DNA of 64,000 bases from assembly GCA_037102815.1 (NCBI GenBank), contig BTPP01000002.1, forward strand, positions 186,001 to 250,000. Reading direction: 5' to 3'. The position numbers and the translations under genes were made by a program. The number at the start of each line of letters is the position of its first letter. Positions within the stretch are counted from its first letter, which is position 1. The notes under the pieces were generated by a model. The model did no database searches. It was not told where the DNA came from and worked only from the letters and a program-made list of their open reading frames with translations. Positions 47,575 to 58,916 of the stretch are shown here, one piece after another. The stretch is from Neurospora intermedia. Taxonomy: Eukaryota > Ascomycota > Sordariomycetes > Sordariales > Sordariaceae.

Positions 47575-48716
47575 CAGTCTATCAAGCTTGTCAGATATGG
47601 ACAGTGAGGAGGGAGATTACCGCGTCTGAGACGTAAGGATTACTTAAGTTTGTTGAGGGTTGTTTCCCTCCTATTGTTGGACATATTTCCTGATCTTGTG
47701 CTGTTAGATATGGCCCACTGTAAGACGCTGTAGGTCCGCTATGGCTTAGCGTCACGGGTCATCGACCACGTACCCGATCAATATAGTAACCCAAATCGGT
47801 TTTGACGTCGATCAGGTACTTACCAGTAATCTAAAGCAATACCCTCTCATTGAATTTTCTCCCCGTGATTCATTCGGAGGGGCAGCATTCTCACTATATC
47901 ATCTTAGGCCATGCACTTGGATGTCAAATGGCTTGGATGGGCTTGATTTCACGAACAACATCACAGGCAACCTTCCCCTGATTGCTTGGCGTTTTCCACT
48001 CAAACATCGCTGTTAGATGTTACGTGCTGTAACGCACTATAAACTAGCAATACACTAACAAGCATCAAACCACAAACACCAAGCACCAAACATCGTCACG
48101 CTATTGCCATGACGCACGTCTGAACTTGTATATCTCCATTCCTGCTGAATATAAAATCCCAAATTTGCTGATAGTGAATCTAATACCTTTCCTGGCTTTA
48201 TATTCACCGCGAACTTGCCATCTCCGAGTGTCGTGGTCCATAAAATGGGGAGTGTCTCGCGTGGTTTGAGGCCCTCCGAAACCTTCCAGTCGTACTACAA
48301 CCTTGGTAGCATCCCATATTGAGATCATCACAAGGTTTCCCGTGCAGGCCATTTCCTCCATATATAGCCAATCTGAACCTTTTCGCAACCATTCACGCAG
48401 CATGGTAACCTCAAGGTTCACGTCGAGCTTTTCGTCGGGTATTCACCGCACATATGTTTCTTCAGGTTCTATTCTCAACGCTTAGCGATGCCTTCACCTC
48501 GCTCGAAGATGGCACTTCACGCGGAGATGACCCTTCACCACCACAAATATTCGCTTCATGGAACCCTATAAATATCCCCTCTCTACACCCATTGCTCATC
48601 CACAAAAATCTTCTTCCCATTACCAACTACCAAGCTCAAGTAACTGATCAACCCTGTTGTCACAACCAATCATCTTGAACACCGAAGTCATCTTCAGTCA
48701 CCACCCATCAATAACA
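47575..48716. other. Intergenic region
   Basis: About 1.1 kb. A 101-codon open frame on the minus strand (48,101-48,403) has a plausible composition but no recognisable motif and no homologue I can name; it may be a small gene or a gene remnant. The end of the region is a CA-rich leader. Confidence 0.4.
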
Positions 48717-49562
48717 ATGGCACCCATCACAAACATCACCACGGCCATCATCGACGCTGTCAACCAAGCAAGGGCAGCCACCGACCCATCCTCGCCCGTC
48801 AACCTGACCGTCAACAACATAACTCAAGTCCAGTCAACCACCTCCTCATCCGGGCCCTTCAGCAACTCCTTGCTGACCTCTGCCCTCACCTTCTTCGCAG
48901 CACTAGCGAACATCTGGCTCGGCCTTGGCGGCACAGGCGTCATCGCCGTCATTCTCTTTCTTGTCCAGTGCTACAAGAAAGGGAAATGGCCGCAGTCTCC
49001 GGAAGAAGACCAGGTGGAGTTGACCAGGGAGCAGGTCGAGCTCACCCGCGAGCTCTTGGAGGTGACCAAGAGAATGGAGGAGGGACGGTTCGACTACGAG
49101 TCCAGTGCCAAGGAGTATCATGACCGGCAAGGACGCCAGATGGATCTCCTGCTCAAGCATTTCAGCATCAAGGACCGGCCGTGCCTTCACTCGAAGTGGG
49201 AGGGCCATGGGGAGTACTGCCCACCCGAACAGAACTTGAACTGGAGGTACGATGCTTGGGATTGGCGGGACATCGACTGGTCGCAGTATGGGAGTCGGGA
49301 TAATCTGATTCCTTTCGATAGCTGGTCTGAGCAGCAATCGAGGCAGGATGGGGCACAGCAAAGTGGTGGTGCGGGTTTGGGGAATGAGCTAAAGTTGGTT
49401 GTGGTCCCTAGCGACTGGACTAGACTATCGGAGTCGGTCGTGGAGAACGAGAGTGTCACGGATTGGGGGAACCACGAGAAGATGGTCTGGTTGGACGGTG
49501 CAGAGGAAGGTTTGGCTGGACTACCTCTTTATCACACGACAACAAAATGGAAAAATTCTTGA
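48717..49562 (+). CDS. Single-pass membrane protein with coiled coil
   Basis: 281 residues, one exon, first in-frame ATG at 48,717. The N-terminal 45 residues hold three Asn glycosylation sequons (N-I-T, N-L-T, N-I-T). A long hydrophobic segment at about 52-86 follows, then K-K-G-K. Residues 95-160 form a charged coiled coil with an exact heptad duplication (Q-V-E-L-T-R-E twice, 99-112). The segment Q-M-D-L-L-L-K-H-F-S-I-K-D near 141-153 resembles the next gene's protein. The C-terminus is Trp/Asp-rich. No known domain. The topology suggests an outer N-terminus and a cytoplasmic coiled coil. Confidence 0.68.
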   Translation: MAPITNITTAIIDAVNQARAATDPSSPVNLTVNNITQVQSTTSSSGPFSNSLLTSALTFFAALANIWLGLGGTGVIAVILFLVQCYKKGKWPQSPEEDQVELTREQVELTRELLEVTKRMEEGRFDYESSAKEYHDRQGRQMDLLLKHFSIKDRPCLHSKWEGHGEYCPPEQNLNWRYDAWDWRDIDWSQYGSRDNLIPFDSWSEQQSRQDGAQQSGGAGLGNELKLVVVPSDWTRLSESVVENESVTDWGNHEKMVWLDGAEEGLAGLPLYHTTTKWKNS

Positions 49563-50276
49563 AACTTGCCATTTGACAAATTGAAACGTGAAACTCATGC
49601 AGACGTGACCCGGCATTGTGTTTCGTTGTCTACAACTTTCCACCGGATCATATGTGCCATCTACTTGCACTCTCAACGTCGCCCTCCACATTGAATGACA
49701 TTTAGAACAAAGTTTCGTGATTCGTAATCCTGCCCTCCTGAGCTGAGATCATTGCAATTCCCATCTACCTAGTCGAAATTCTCTCGTTTGCACGTTCCAT
49801 TTTACTGCATTGATCCTTCTTCATGATGAAAATGCTCGGCTTACGGTACCATGATTGACAGAGGCAGGCACGCTGGTCCATTACCAACTTCTAGCTCAGA
49901 GCTTTGTCATTCATAGAGCAGGTCACTCCTTCTCCTTTTGGTCTTTATTCGTATCGTTTACCGACCTAATGACGAGTAAATGAAGTCAATAAACGCGATG
50001 CCTGAATTCAAACAGGCATAACTGGATGTGGTGAAGCCAATGCATTCGTACACAAAGCATTGAGCTGATTGTACATAGACTCTTGTACAACGAACTCAGT
50101 TGACCCAGACAACAGTCGCCTGTAATACCATCTTCCAGAGGATTCGCCCTTTCTCATTTACATCTACATATAGCGCCACGCCCTACCACTCTTCCCTCCT
50201 CTCCTCTTTCTCTCTTCCACTCAACCCACATCACCCCCAACCCCCACCCCAACAGCATTTTCTCACCTTCCACAAC
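49563..50276. other. Intergenic region between tandem genes
   Basis: About 700 bp, ending in a strongly C-rich leader (50,200-50,276). No supported feature. Confidence 0.45.
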
Positions 50277-50816
50277 ATGGACTCCCCCCAAATCACCGCC
50301 CTCCTCACCGCGCTGGTCCAAGACCAACTACCATACCTAATCGCACGCGTCATCTGGATCTTCGGCACCATCACCATGATGGGCTGGACCATGACCATGA
50401 TCCTCAGTTCCACTTGTTACATCCAAAAGGAGCAAATGGAGGTACTAGATATCATCTCGATGAACTTGCGTACAGCCAACGACACTCTGACGGCATTCAA
50501 GTCGACGATCGCAACCACGGAGAGAAGTGTGGCTATCTTGGAGACACAGACAAGGCAGCTGGATGTTCTTTTACAGAAAATGGGTGTGAAGGAGGGGAAG
50601 AGGCCTTGGTTGTCTGGTCTTGCTAGACATGGACTTACAGGTGGTTTTGAAAGGCAACAAGGATCGGAACAGGAGGCGACCGGAGGGCCTACTACATTCC
50701 CGCTTAGGGCGGCCCTTGGTTTGGATGGAGATACCTCTATCTCTACCTCTACATGCAAGAGCGGAGGTCGGAGAGGTGGCACTTCAGAAGGAGATGTCAA
50801 CGCAGGTGATGCATAG
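50277..50816 (+). CDS. Small membrane protein with coiled coil, probable paralogue
   Basis: 179 residues, one exon; first ATG of the frame at 50,277. One hydrophobic segment at about 20-47 (I-A-R-V-I-W-I-F-G...I-L-S-S) is followed by a coiled coil at about 50-105. The segment Q-L-D-V-L-L-Q-K-M-G-V-K-E near 94-106 aligns with Q-M-D-L-L-L-K-H-F-S-I-K-D of the upstream gene at the same position after the membrane span. The C-terminus is Gly/Ser/Thr-rich and probably disordered. No known domain. The shared order (membrane span, coiled coil, QxDxLLxxxxxK motif) suggests a tandem duplication with strong divergence. Confidence 0.6.
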   Translation: MDSPQITALLTALVQDQLPYLIARVIWIFGTITMMGWTMTMILSSTCYIQKEQMEVLDIISMNLRTANDTLTAFKSTIATTERSVAILETQTRQLDVLLQKMGVKEGKRPWLSGLARHGLTGGFERQQGSEQEATGGPTTFPLRAALGLDGDTSISTSTCKSGGRRGGTSEGDVNAGDA

Positions 50817-51286
50817 AGCCGGAGAAGAAAACTTGTATCAGTACTTTGGGAAGGATGAAGTTCCTGCTAGTCTTAATTGTAAGTTGTTCCTTCTTTGGAT
50901 GTCTTCCACACCTACCCAAAAGTCATGGCATATCTAATCCGTTCTTCCTTGTGTAGAGGTAGTAGGGGTAATGATGGAATAGAAGGGGAGGGCGGTCGCA
51001 ATTAGCTAGGATGGGCAGGACGCAATATCATAAATGGAAGACTGATTGATTCGCGTGTACAATTTGGAGCATGAATAACGTAGTAGCCACGTTTATTATG
51101 ACTGCGAAGCAAATTATAAGGTATGACAGGGCAGCAGGGGGAGTAAAGCTGCTACGATAGTAGACGGATACATTCATGAGTAATGCTCGAATCGCATACT
51201 TCGGCGGTGGATATTTGACCGCCGATTGCTTTGAATCTCGATCCAGAGATTATACAAGCCTACCGCAGCGGGAGTATAGGGAGCGT
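50817..51286. other. Intergenic region
   Basis: About 470 bp between the small membrane-protein gene and copy B of the foldback repeat. No supported feature. Confidence 0.45.
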
Positions 51287-51925
51287 GTCTAGGCTAGGGG
51301 GGGGGGTCCTATGCTAGGTCTGGAATCTAGGCAAGATAGTAGGCCTAACCTAGGCAAGTCACCTAGCCTAATTGAAAATAGAGGGCTCTAATTAGTCAAA
51401 TTTAGGTACAAAATAGTAAAAAGTGAAGACCCCTATAATAACCTTCTAGAAGGTTACTATAAGGGTCTTTAGTAATAGCTTTAGTAGTAATCTTTAGTAG
51501 TAGTCTTTAGTAGTAGCGTAGTCTTTGACTTCGACTTCGAAGTCCGAAATTTGGATAAGGGCATTTACACTTTCGTACGAAACTTTTCGTACGAAAAAAG
51601 ACGGCCACCAGCGGGATTAAACTAGTAATAGTAAGAAGAGAAGCAATAGCGAGAACTATTAAGCTACTAGCCCAATTGATTGAAAGAAAGGTTCGTTATT
51701 TCTACTTATATACTTAACAATTCAGACTTCGAAGTTTAGGAAAGAGCAGCCCAGCCGAAAAAAAAAAAAATCCAAATCTAGCACATCATTATAGGGGGCA
51801 CCCAAGTTAACCAATTAGAGCCCTCTATTGAGTAACTAGGCTAGGTAATTCAACTAGCCTAATTGAATTACCTAACCTAGTAAAGGCGACTATACTAAAT
51901 GCCTTGGGGGATTTCCCACTATGGT
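51287..51925 (-). mobile_element. Foldback repeat with tRNA-like promoter, copy B (RIP-mutated)
   Basis: Reverse-orientation copy of 31,428-32,127. The CTAGGCTAGG-type arms, the GAGGGCTCT...TTAG stretch, the TCTAGA-centred palindrome (about 51,428-51,467), the TTCGTACGAAA palindromes and an A13 tract (51,758-51,770) all match in order. The A and B boxes are altered compared with copy A, mostly by G-to-A and C-to-T changes as expected from RIP. The 13-bp tandem units are replaced by a shorter TAG-rich stretch. Confidence 0.75.
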
Positions 51926-52002
51926 AGCAAGATACTTGAACCACATGTCCTTCGCACTCCTAGTCCTTGACTACCTAGAAACTTGTGATACTCTTTAAGT
52001 CC

Positions 52003-53445
52003 CTAGAAACCAAACTCTTCGTAGAAAACTTCATCACTTTCAAAAATCGAAACATCGGGAGCCGGCGCCATGAGTTCCATGTTCATGTTGGGGCTGTTGG
52101 GCGGAGCCGCGGGGAAGTTTCCGTGAACAGAAGTTCCAAAGGGCCCGTTCGACGACATGGCCTGGACTGGGTTAGCCATAGCTGGAAGTACCGGGCCTGG
52201 AGCAACGGCAGCGCCCTGTATTGCCTGCAGCTGTTGAGCAGCTCGGGCATGTGCCGCCGCCTTCTCAGCCTTGGTGTCGTTGTTGCGCTTTTGGCCGACC
52301 TTACGCTAGGTTTAGAGGAAAGAGTTAGATACGAATTGGTAATGTGGACGGTTCTATAACAGGAAGTATGATCTTGACTTACAGTGTGCTCCCTGTGCGG
52401 GTCACAAGTATACCTTTGGATGTAAGTTGCCTGCATCAAGTTCGCCACAGCCGATTTGCACTCCTACAAGTTGGTATCACGTTAGAATGTTTCCTTTTGG
52501 GAGAGTTAAGGAGTAGGCCTACCTCAAGGCAGTCAACAATATCTGCCCAACGGTCGTCAAACGTGGGGTAGCTTCGCCATGTGAAGTTGGTGTTCCAGGG
52601 TAGGACCCTGGTGCGCCCCTGCTGGGCATCTCGCGCGTAAACCTGTAGGGCGATGATGTGATTAGTTTGACGGCTTTGTGACACTGGCAATCGGTGAACC
52701 TACGTAGACTTCCCAGGCAAGCTCCTCAAGAACAGAGCCGGAAATGGCCTTGACCGCCTCCACTTGGTGATGATTTGGCCTATCGGCGATGCCCGTCATG
52801 TTTGCCATCGCTTCCACCAGTTCCTGCACGTACTCCATCTTCTCCTCCTCTGTGTGGAAGGTGTCTGCTACCTCTGAATCCTCCGTTTCGTGGACCGTTG
52901 TCGTCATCAGGGCGCCCTTGCGTAGCCAGAACTCGGCCTCGGACCTGATGTGTCCCGGATACTCCTGGTCGACGGCCGTCCTCCTGTTGGATCTACGCTC
53001 GTCAATCTCGCGCTCATGCGGGGCAAGCACCTTCAAGACTTCGGTGGTGAGTCTCGGCTTGAACTGGGAAAGGTTGGCAAAGGCTTGTTCTCCGACACCG
53101 GCGCAGTGCATGGAGACCAGCCAGCGATGTGCCACCTTGATGAAATCGGCGTATCTGGGACGGTCTTGGTTGGGTACCATGGGGAACTCAATCTCATGCA
53201 GGAAGCGAAGGGTGCCAGTCGGGGTGACCAGATTGTCGTACATGTGGGCTGCATGCGGTTAGATGTGTCGACAAATGGTCGAGTTGGGAGTCAGACTTAC
53301 TGAGGATCTTCCACCACATGTTTACGAGAGCCAGGGGGTTGTTCTCGACAGCTTCCTCTAGAAGCTGCGGCAGATCTTGCACGGCGGAAATCGCCGCCTC
53401 AATGCGGGACTCAATCAGCGCCTCGATATCGACGTTGTTGGCCAT
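52003..53445 (-). CDS. Multi-exon protein of unknown function
   Basis: Predicted 397 residues from five exons: 53445-53301, 53248-52704, 52642-52523, 52463-52383, 52305-52003. Introns are 52-77 bp, with donors GTAAGT, GTAGGT, GTAGGC and GTAAGT, each with a CTAAC/CTAAT-type branch; frame is continuous throughout, which strongly supports the model. I recognise no family. The N-terminus is acidic and helical (I-E-A-L-I-E-S-R-I-E-A-A-I-S). The centre is helical with R-W-L-V-S-M-H-C. Near residues 295-325 there is a Q-R-Y-T-C-D-P-H-R-E-H-T-R-K segment, basic and Cys/His-containing, then an Ala/Gln-rich stretch and a Pro/Asn/Met-rich tail ending in F-Y-E-E-F-G-F. A role in nucleic-acid binding is possible but unproved. 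Confidence 0.8.
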
Positions 53446-56400
53446 CTTGTTATGTGTTCGGGGATGCTTGATGACTAAGGTTGACCATCAGTTTTCATGA
53501 TAACGACATGGGTTAGGTAGCAGCGCAAGATTGGAAGTGATAGTGGCGAGATGGAGAGAATGGGCATCGGTTGAATTCCAAACATTGCCTGAGAAGAGGA
53601 GGAGAATACATTGATATGAAGTCAAGACTAACAACAGAACAGGTATCGTATATAGGACTGCCAAGTTGGCGTTGAGCAAGTTATATCACAGGATGTGAGC
53701 CTCGTTAAATGCCCAATTGTCTTCGAAGGTAAGAAGCAAGGGAAAACAAGAAAACCCAAGCGATGGGAGTATGAAAGTCAGGTACTCACTGATATCTTGC
53801 TGTTGCTTGGGTGTGTGTGTTGATTGCCGATCAATCACAATGATTGCGAGTAGGTAGGTTGGATTAGATGTGGTGAGTTGCTGTAAGTGTGCTGCTGTTT
53901 GGTCATGTATCAGGTAGCAATTGGTCGAGTTGTGATGCTGATCAGTGATCGTGTTGAAGCGAAGTTACCATTTGAGAAGCGGTTGAACATCGACGCTTTA
54001 AATAAAGGAATTCAAGGTGACAAAGAAACTGCGAGGACCTTGGAGTGTCGTACGACCTTGAGGCTGAACAGAATCTCTGACCTGGGATCTTGAACCTGAA
54101 CAGAAGAGACCTTGATGAACAGCGGCTCTCAACCTGAAGGTATCCACACTTCCACCAATGGACACGTTCGACAGCCCAGCAGTACTGGGACACGCCTGCT
54201 GTTCTGAGAACACTTTCCAATCTGCCTTCCTGCTTCCCTTGTTCCAATTTGACACACTGCCTGGAGTGCACCTTCCTTAAGGTAACTGAGCGGGATTGTG
54301 ATGACAGATGGAAAGAGCCGACAAGCATCAGCGAGACCTCAGGCGCCAGAAAGCACGGGCTTCTCATTCTCCTCGCGGAAGACGGCAAGGGACAGAAACT
54401 GCTGGCATCCATCGATAACAGTCAACATGAGGCACTTCAAGTTGTCTCTTCTAGTGTCAATTTCAGCCCGCCGTTTGCTATCCCAACCAACTTGAAGCCA
54501 CCAAGCAAATTGCTGTCTTTCTCACTTTGAGGGACTCCAAGCCTTAATTGTAGGAAGCTTCCACTTGCCTTCCGAACATCAACGACTCAACTCCTTCTCC
54601 TGGTAATGGGGCCCAGCAATAGAACTAACTGAAGAGCGATTCGACCAGCACCACATTCTCTCAGGTTTGTTCTCCCTGCCCACAACGCCATGCCAAGCCC
54701 ATTGTTTACCACCTCATCCCCTGTCCACTGGTCAAAGCTCTCCACCAACTCTCTCTCTGTTGTAGAACAATGCAGACACGAAAGCCACGACTCGTCGCAA
54801 CCTCGAAGAAAGGTTTGCGCCCGCTGAAGCCTGCACTCGCTGCCTTGGCCATTGACTGCGCCGCGCGAAAACACTCGACAGCCCGACTTCCTCGTTCGCT
54901 GAGACAGAAGGCCGCGTCTCCAATGTCCACGAAGAAGGTCTCCTCTTCCCAAATGATCGATCAGTCCATACGCCAAGGTGACGCCTGCTCTATCATCGCC
55001 GTCCTTATGCCGTTCCACTCCCCGGCGCGCTGCCTCTAGGGCACCATATCCCAACAACACTTGACATCTATGGTCCGCCAAGACACGATCATTCGCCTGC
55101 TAACGATTGATCTCCGGTCCCATCAAACGGCATTAACGTCAAGTAGACTCAAGCGGTCCATTCCGCATAGTCCGTTCGTGCCTCATGTTTCATATCGTCG
55201 GAAGCAGGGGGCTGGAGCAGCAATCGAAGGAGAAGCTGAGCGCTGTGACCATGTCTTCCACATTCTTTCGGTCACCAGTGGTCTTTCATGACTGACTCTT
55301 TATGCGGAATTAGATTCCGACTTTGACCCTGCCATCTTTCTGCGCGTCTATGCGAGCGCATTGCGCACCTCGCATCCCATCTACATCACAGCACAGCCCA
55401 CCGATTCGCTGCACCGGCGACGCGTCGTTCCTCATGTCCGAAACTGTCGACCGAATTTCCAAAGACATACATTTGCTGCCCATATCCGACAACGATGGAG
55501 CTCAACCGCCCTTCAGTTTTCCGCATTATGGCACCCCATACCATGCCATGGGCGAACCCGATACATATTGCCAACCATGCTGTCGAGCCCTTTCAACCAC
55601 ATCCTACTTTCGTGCAACGTCCATGTAGAGTCTGTTCTTGGCTGCACTAGTGTTGTGCCCACCTTCCCAACTCGGTTTCAAGCCTTGCTGTGATTGGTTA
55701 TCCCATTCCTCTCATCCATGTTTGGTCCGCTTGTGTGGAACGAACATTGGGAGCATGGACAACGGCGGACGGCCCAATGCACAAGATACGATTGTGGAAA
55801 AGAGAACGTCTGTAAAAATCGACAGGAGGCGCAAGGAGGCACGGGACACGCATCGAGTCCAAAGAGGCACAGACGTGGCCAGAGAAGAAGGGATATGCAA
55901 ATACAAAAAAGTGACAGGGGGACGAGTTTGAGGAGAGGGTGCCAGCAGCGCAAGAAGCGATGCGTTGCTACGAGCAATAGCATTGAGCACATAGCCACGC
56001 CGCAAACGAGCAAGTTGGCTTGGTCGGAACTAGATATGGCCAGAATGATCATCCGTTGGAAGGAAATGAGCTTCCGCGGCATGCCCGCTTGAAACAGATG
56101 GCAGTACAGAGACGCACGAGAAGATGGCTGCATCATGCAGACGCGTACTTGACATGAGTGTAAATGCAATCAACAGGTTGGTTATAGGTCACGAGGAGCA
56201 CGACTCAGCCTCTTGCTGAGAGGTGACTACAAGTATCCGGCTTCCGCCCGTCGCTCTCCCTTTCAAAGCTTGTACACCGACTGTTTAAGCCCATATCGTC
56301 TCCTAGACATTTCCCTTTGCTCAGCTATCATGGACTCGCTCGCGCTGCTCGTACTTCTTGTCACGTTGGCTAATTTTCTCCTCTTCTTGTCCTTGCTAAT

Positions 56401-56989
56401 TGACAGTTTACATGCTTCTACCGATAGCTGTTGATGCGAGCGACCACAACGGACCCTACAAAGTGTCGCCATTGACATACATTCTCATATCTTCGCCGGT
56501 TCCAAGGATTGTACTCCATATTCAGCGACACCTACAGCATGTGGCTCATAGATTTACGAGGCCTCGGATTGGAACAAGCCACCCAATACGGCCAGCGGCC
56601 TAACATTGTCAACAGCCGATTGACAGAAAACGAGGTTGAGAATCGTGATGGCCGTCGCCACCTGGGAATTTGAGGAGGTGTGACAGCTGGGGAGAAGAGA
56701 TCACACTGTATGCAGTACACCCCTCGCTAATGCTTGTGTTTCTAGTTCCTTTTTTCGGGGAGACAACGCGCTTACTGATCGGTGAACTCCAAGATGAAGG
56801 GCGTTCGGCCTCGCCCAAGTCGAGCGACCGGCGCCGCCGCTCTCTAGCAAAATCCTTGGACCCCTCCAACACAGACGTCTTGCGCAGTTCTTCCAAGACG
56901 AGCGACCGCATGCACAGAGAGAACAAAAGGGGCACGTGCTCGCCAAGATACCTTCCCCAGCCAAGAAAGAATACAAGAGCTCAGTTACC
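53446..56989. other. 3.5 kb region without supported gene
   Basis: Composition is normal, but open frames are short and overlap on all frames without coding bias. A hydrophobic 63-codon minus-strand frame at 53,488-53,679 lies in the presumed leader of the upstream gene and is probably chance. The region may include untranslated or decayed sequence. Confidence 0.45.
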
Positions 56990-57663
56990 CTGGAACTTTT
57001 AGCCCTCAGCCTCCTTTCCCATGGTTTTCTCATCCTTGGATTTCTTGCCCTCGGCTACCTTTTTTTCCTTCGGCCTTCTTGGCCCTTGTCGCGCGCAAGC
57101 TTGCCTTTGTTGTCCTTTTAGCTTTGAGCTTCGGTCTTCCGCCTTAGAGGTACCTTGATATAGATACCTCAGTCAGACTTTAAATGCCCTCAAATCTTCC
57201 TCCGTGAAAATGAATCAATGTACTTAACGGTACCTTGATCTCGACCTTCGGGGCGGCCACAAAGCGATTGATTGCAAGGACTTGGAGATAAGCATGACAT
57301 GTGGTATGCTCTTGTTATTTGTGTCGCGCAGGAATACAAAAAACGGCCTGCAAACGCGCTTCAGACGTAGGATAACGTATGAGTCCTAGCGTGTACTTGC
57401 CATGATGATGATGAATGATTTACCCTTCAGTTCCTGCGCGGCTTGTTGACGACGTTTCGAAAATCCCGGATCGCTTCGAAGATCGCCTTGCGCCACTGGC
57501 GTTCCTCATCTGGACCCGGCAGGTCCGCCAAGGACGCGGCTGGAATGGTCGCGACGACCTGCACGGAGGCCAGCTTGAGTGTAGAGGTAATGTACCTACT
57601 CAGCTTCCAAGCGTGCAGCTTGCTCGTGGGATGTGATACATCCCTGGTAGGTAGCCACAGCAA
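56990..57663 (-). pseudogene. Decayed partial copy of the gene at 58.9-60.4 kb
   Basis: Three blocks on the minus strand match parts of the downstream gene in the same order. About 57,560-57,425 matches the end of its exon 1 (L-A-D-L-P-G-x-D-E ... I-x-E-A-I-[KR]-D ... N-V-V-N-K). About 57,300-57,235 matches its exon 3 (H-A-Y-L-Q-V ... N-R-F-V-A-A-P-K-x-E-I-K). About 57,100-56,990 matches the Lys-rich tail in exon 4 (A-K-K-A-E). No counterpart of exon 2 is visible, and frames are interrupted between blocks. This is the host's own sequence, best read as a tandem duplicate that has decayed. Confidence 0.65.
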
Positions 57664-58530
57664 ACCGGAGCACCGATCTATCTAACGCCTAGGTAGTTGC
57701 GCCTGAGAAGCTCCTCGAGAATCTCCATTATGCGAGCCTGGTTCGTAGTGACGTTGCGATGCTATTGGACCCAGTTATCGTTTATAATAGGGCGGCCGGG
57801 GGTATCGATGGCTATAGGGCTGCTATCTACGGGTAGTACTATTGCCGTTAGAGCCGGAGACTATACGAGTAGGAGTAGCGGCGCTACAACTACTAGAACC
57901 GGATACGATACGCGTAGGAGTAATAGCGCCACCGCTAGAACTAGAAGTAATACAAATTGGGTTTATCGTATTGCTAATACTAGGGCCGGAGGGAGTGCGG
58001 CCGTGGAGGACATCCTTCACGCGCAGCTCTTGCGATATCCCTTTTGCTGGTAGAGGGCGACGCTGTGACCCGGGGTACGAGGAAGATTGGTGAGGTTGTT
58101 CGGGAGATTGTCGTGCGTTAAGCGAGCGTGTATGCGACCTTTAAACTATTGGTAATACGAATGAAGGCTTCCAGCTTTTGAGGGAAGTCCGCATGGTTGG
58201 CTGTTATCGCGGTAACGGCTGCCGACTAAACAGCGTTGCGGGCGTCGCAGAGACCAAGCGGAACGTCCAGCATATACTTGCTGGCAGTATGGATATAGGT
58301 CGCGGCCTGGGGATCGGCAGGCGAGGCCGAGATGAGCTAAGTTCTGTCGGCGACAGCCTTGCGAAAGGCGCCGGCGTCGGCAGGTCTCGCGCCGGAACTC
58401 GGGAACGCAGCGAGATCCAAGGTGTGGCAGAGGCAAGGGATCTCACGGACGGCACGGGGGAGGGACCCTCGGGACTGGAAGTGAGGTCGACCGGGCTGGG
58501 GCGATTGCGATTGCGACCGTAGGAAGCCAT
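57664..58530 (-). pseudogene. Degenerate upstream part of the duplicate
   Basis: On the minus strand a possible start (ATG at 58,528-58,530; M-A-S-Y-G-R-N-R-N-R) opens a Pro/Ser/Arg-rich frame of 108 codons. Lower down (58,020-57,820) two tandem copies of a P-T-R-I-V-S-G-S unit are encoded in a second frame. No continuous gene can be drawn to 57,425. It may be the diverged N-terminal part of the decayed duplicate or an unrelated remnant. Confidence 0.35.
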
Positions 58531-58916
58531 CTTGCATGTGGGCGACGTTGTGATGGAGGTATAGGTAGAGAATCCAATAAAACACAGGAAATGTAAGGAG
58601 TCATGGCATTTATACCTAGGTATAGAGGTACCTCTAGTAGAAGACAGTATCTTTTATCCCCGCCTGTTGACATGTTCTGTCAAAGGAAAAATGCATCCAC
58701 CGCTTGGCCAAACGCCGTCGCTGAAATGCTATGAGACCCAAAAAGGAAACCACGCCTACCAAGCGCCATGTTCCAGTATTCTATGACAATCAGCTTATCC
58801 GTCGCCAATCAAGTGTCGCAATACCCCTAACCCTGGTGTCAAATTGGTCGACTCGCCGGTCAAATTGCCAGAGTCCACTGTGGCCAGGCACAAGCAACAA
58901 GAGCAAAGACCAGAGT

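Noticed and set aside
48101-48403. Possible 101-codon minus-strand gene
   Set aside because: A plausible ATG and composition, but no motif, no splice partners and no homologue I can name. Left as an uncertain note only.
53488-53679. 63-codon hydrophobic minus-strand frame
   Set aside because: It lies in the presumed leader of the five-exon gene and has no conserved feature; the hydrophobic stretch can arise by chance.
54587-55081. 164-codon minus-strand open frame
   Set aside because: No ATG near the start of the frame, and no domain or coding bias.
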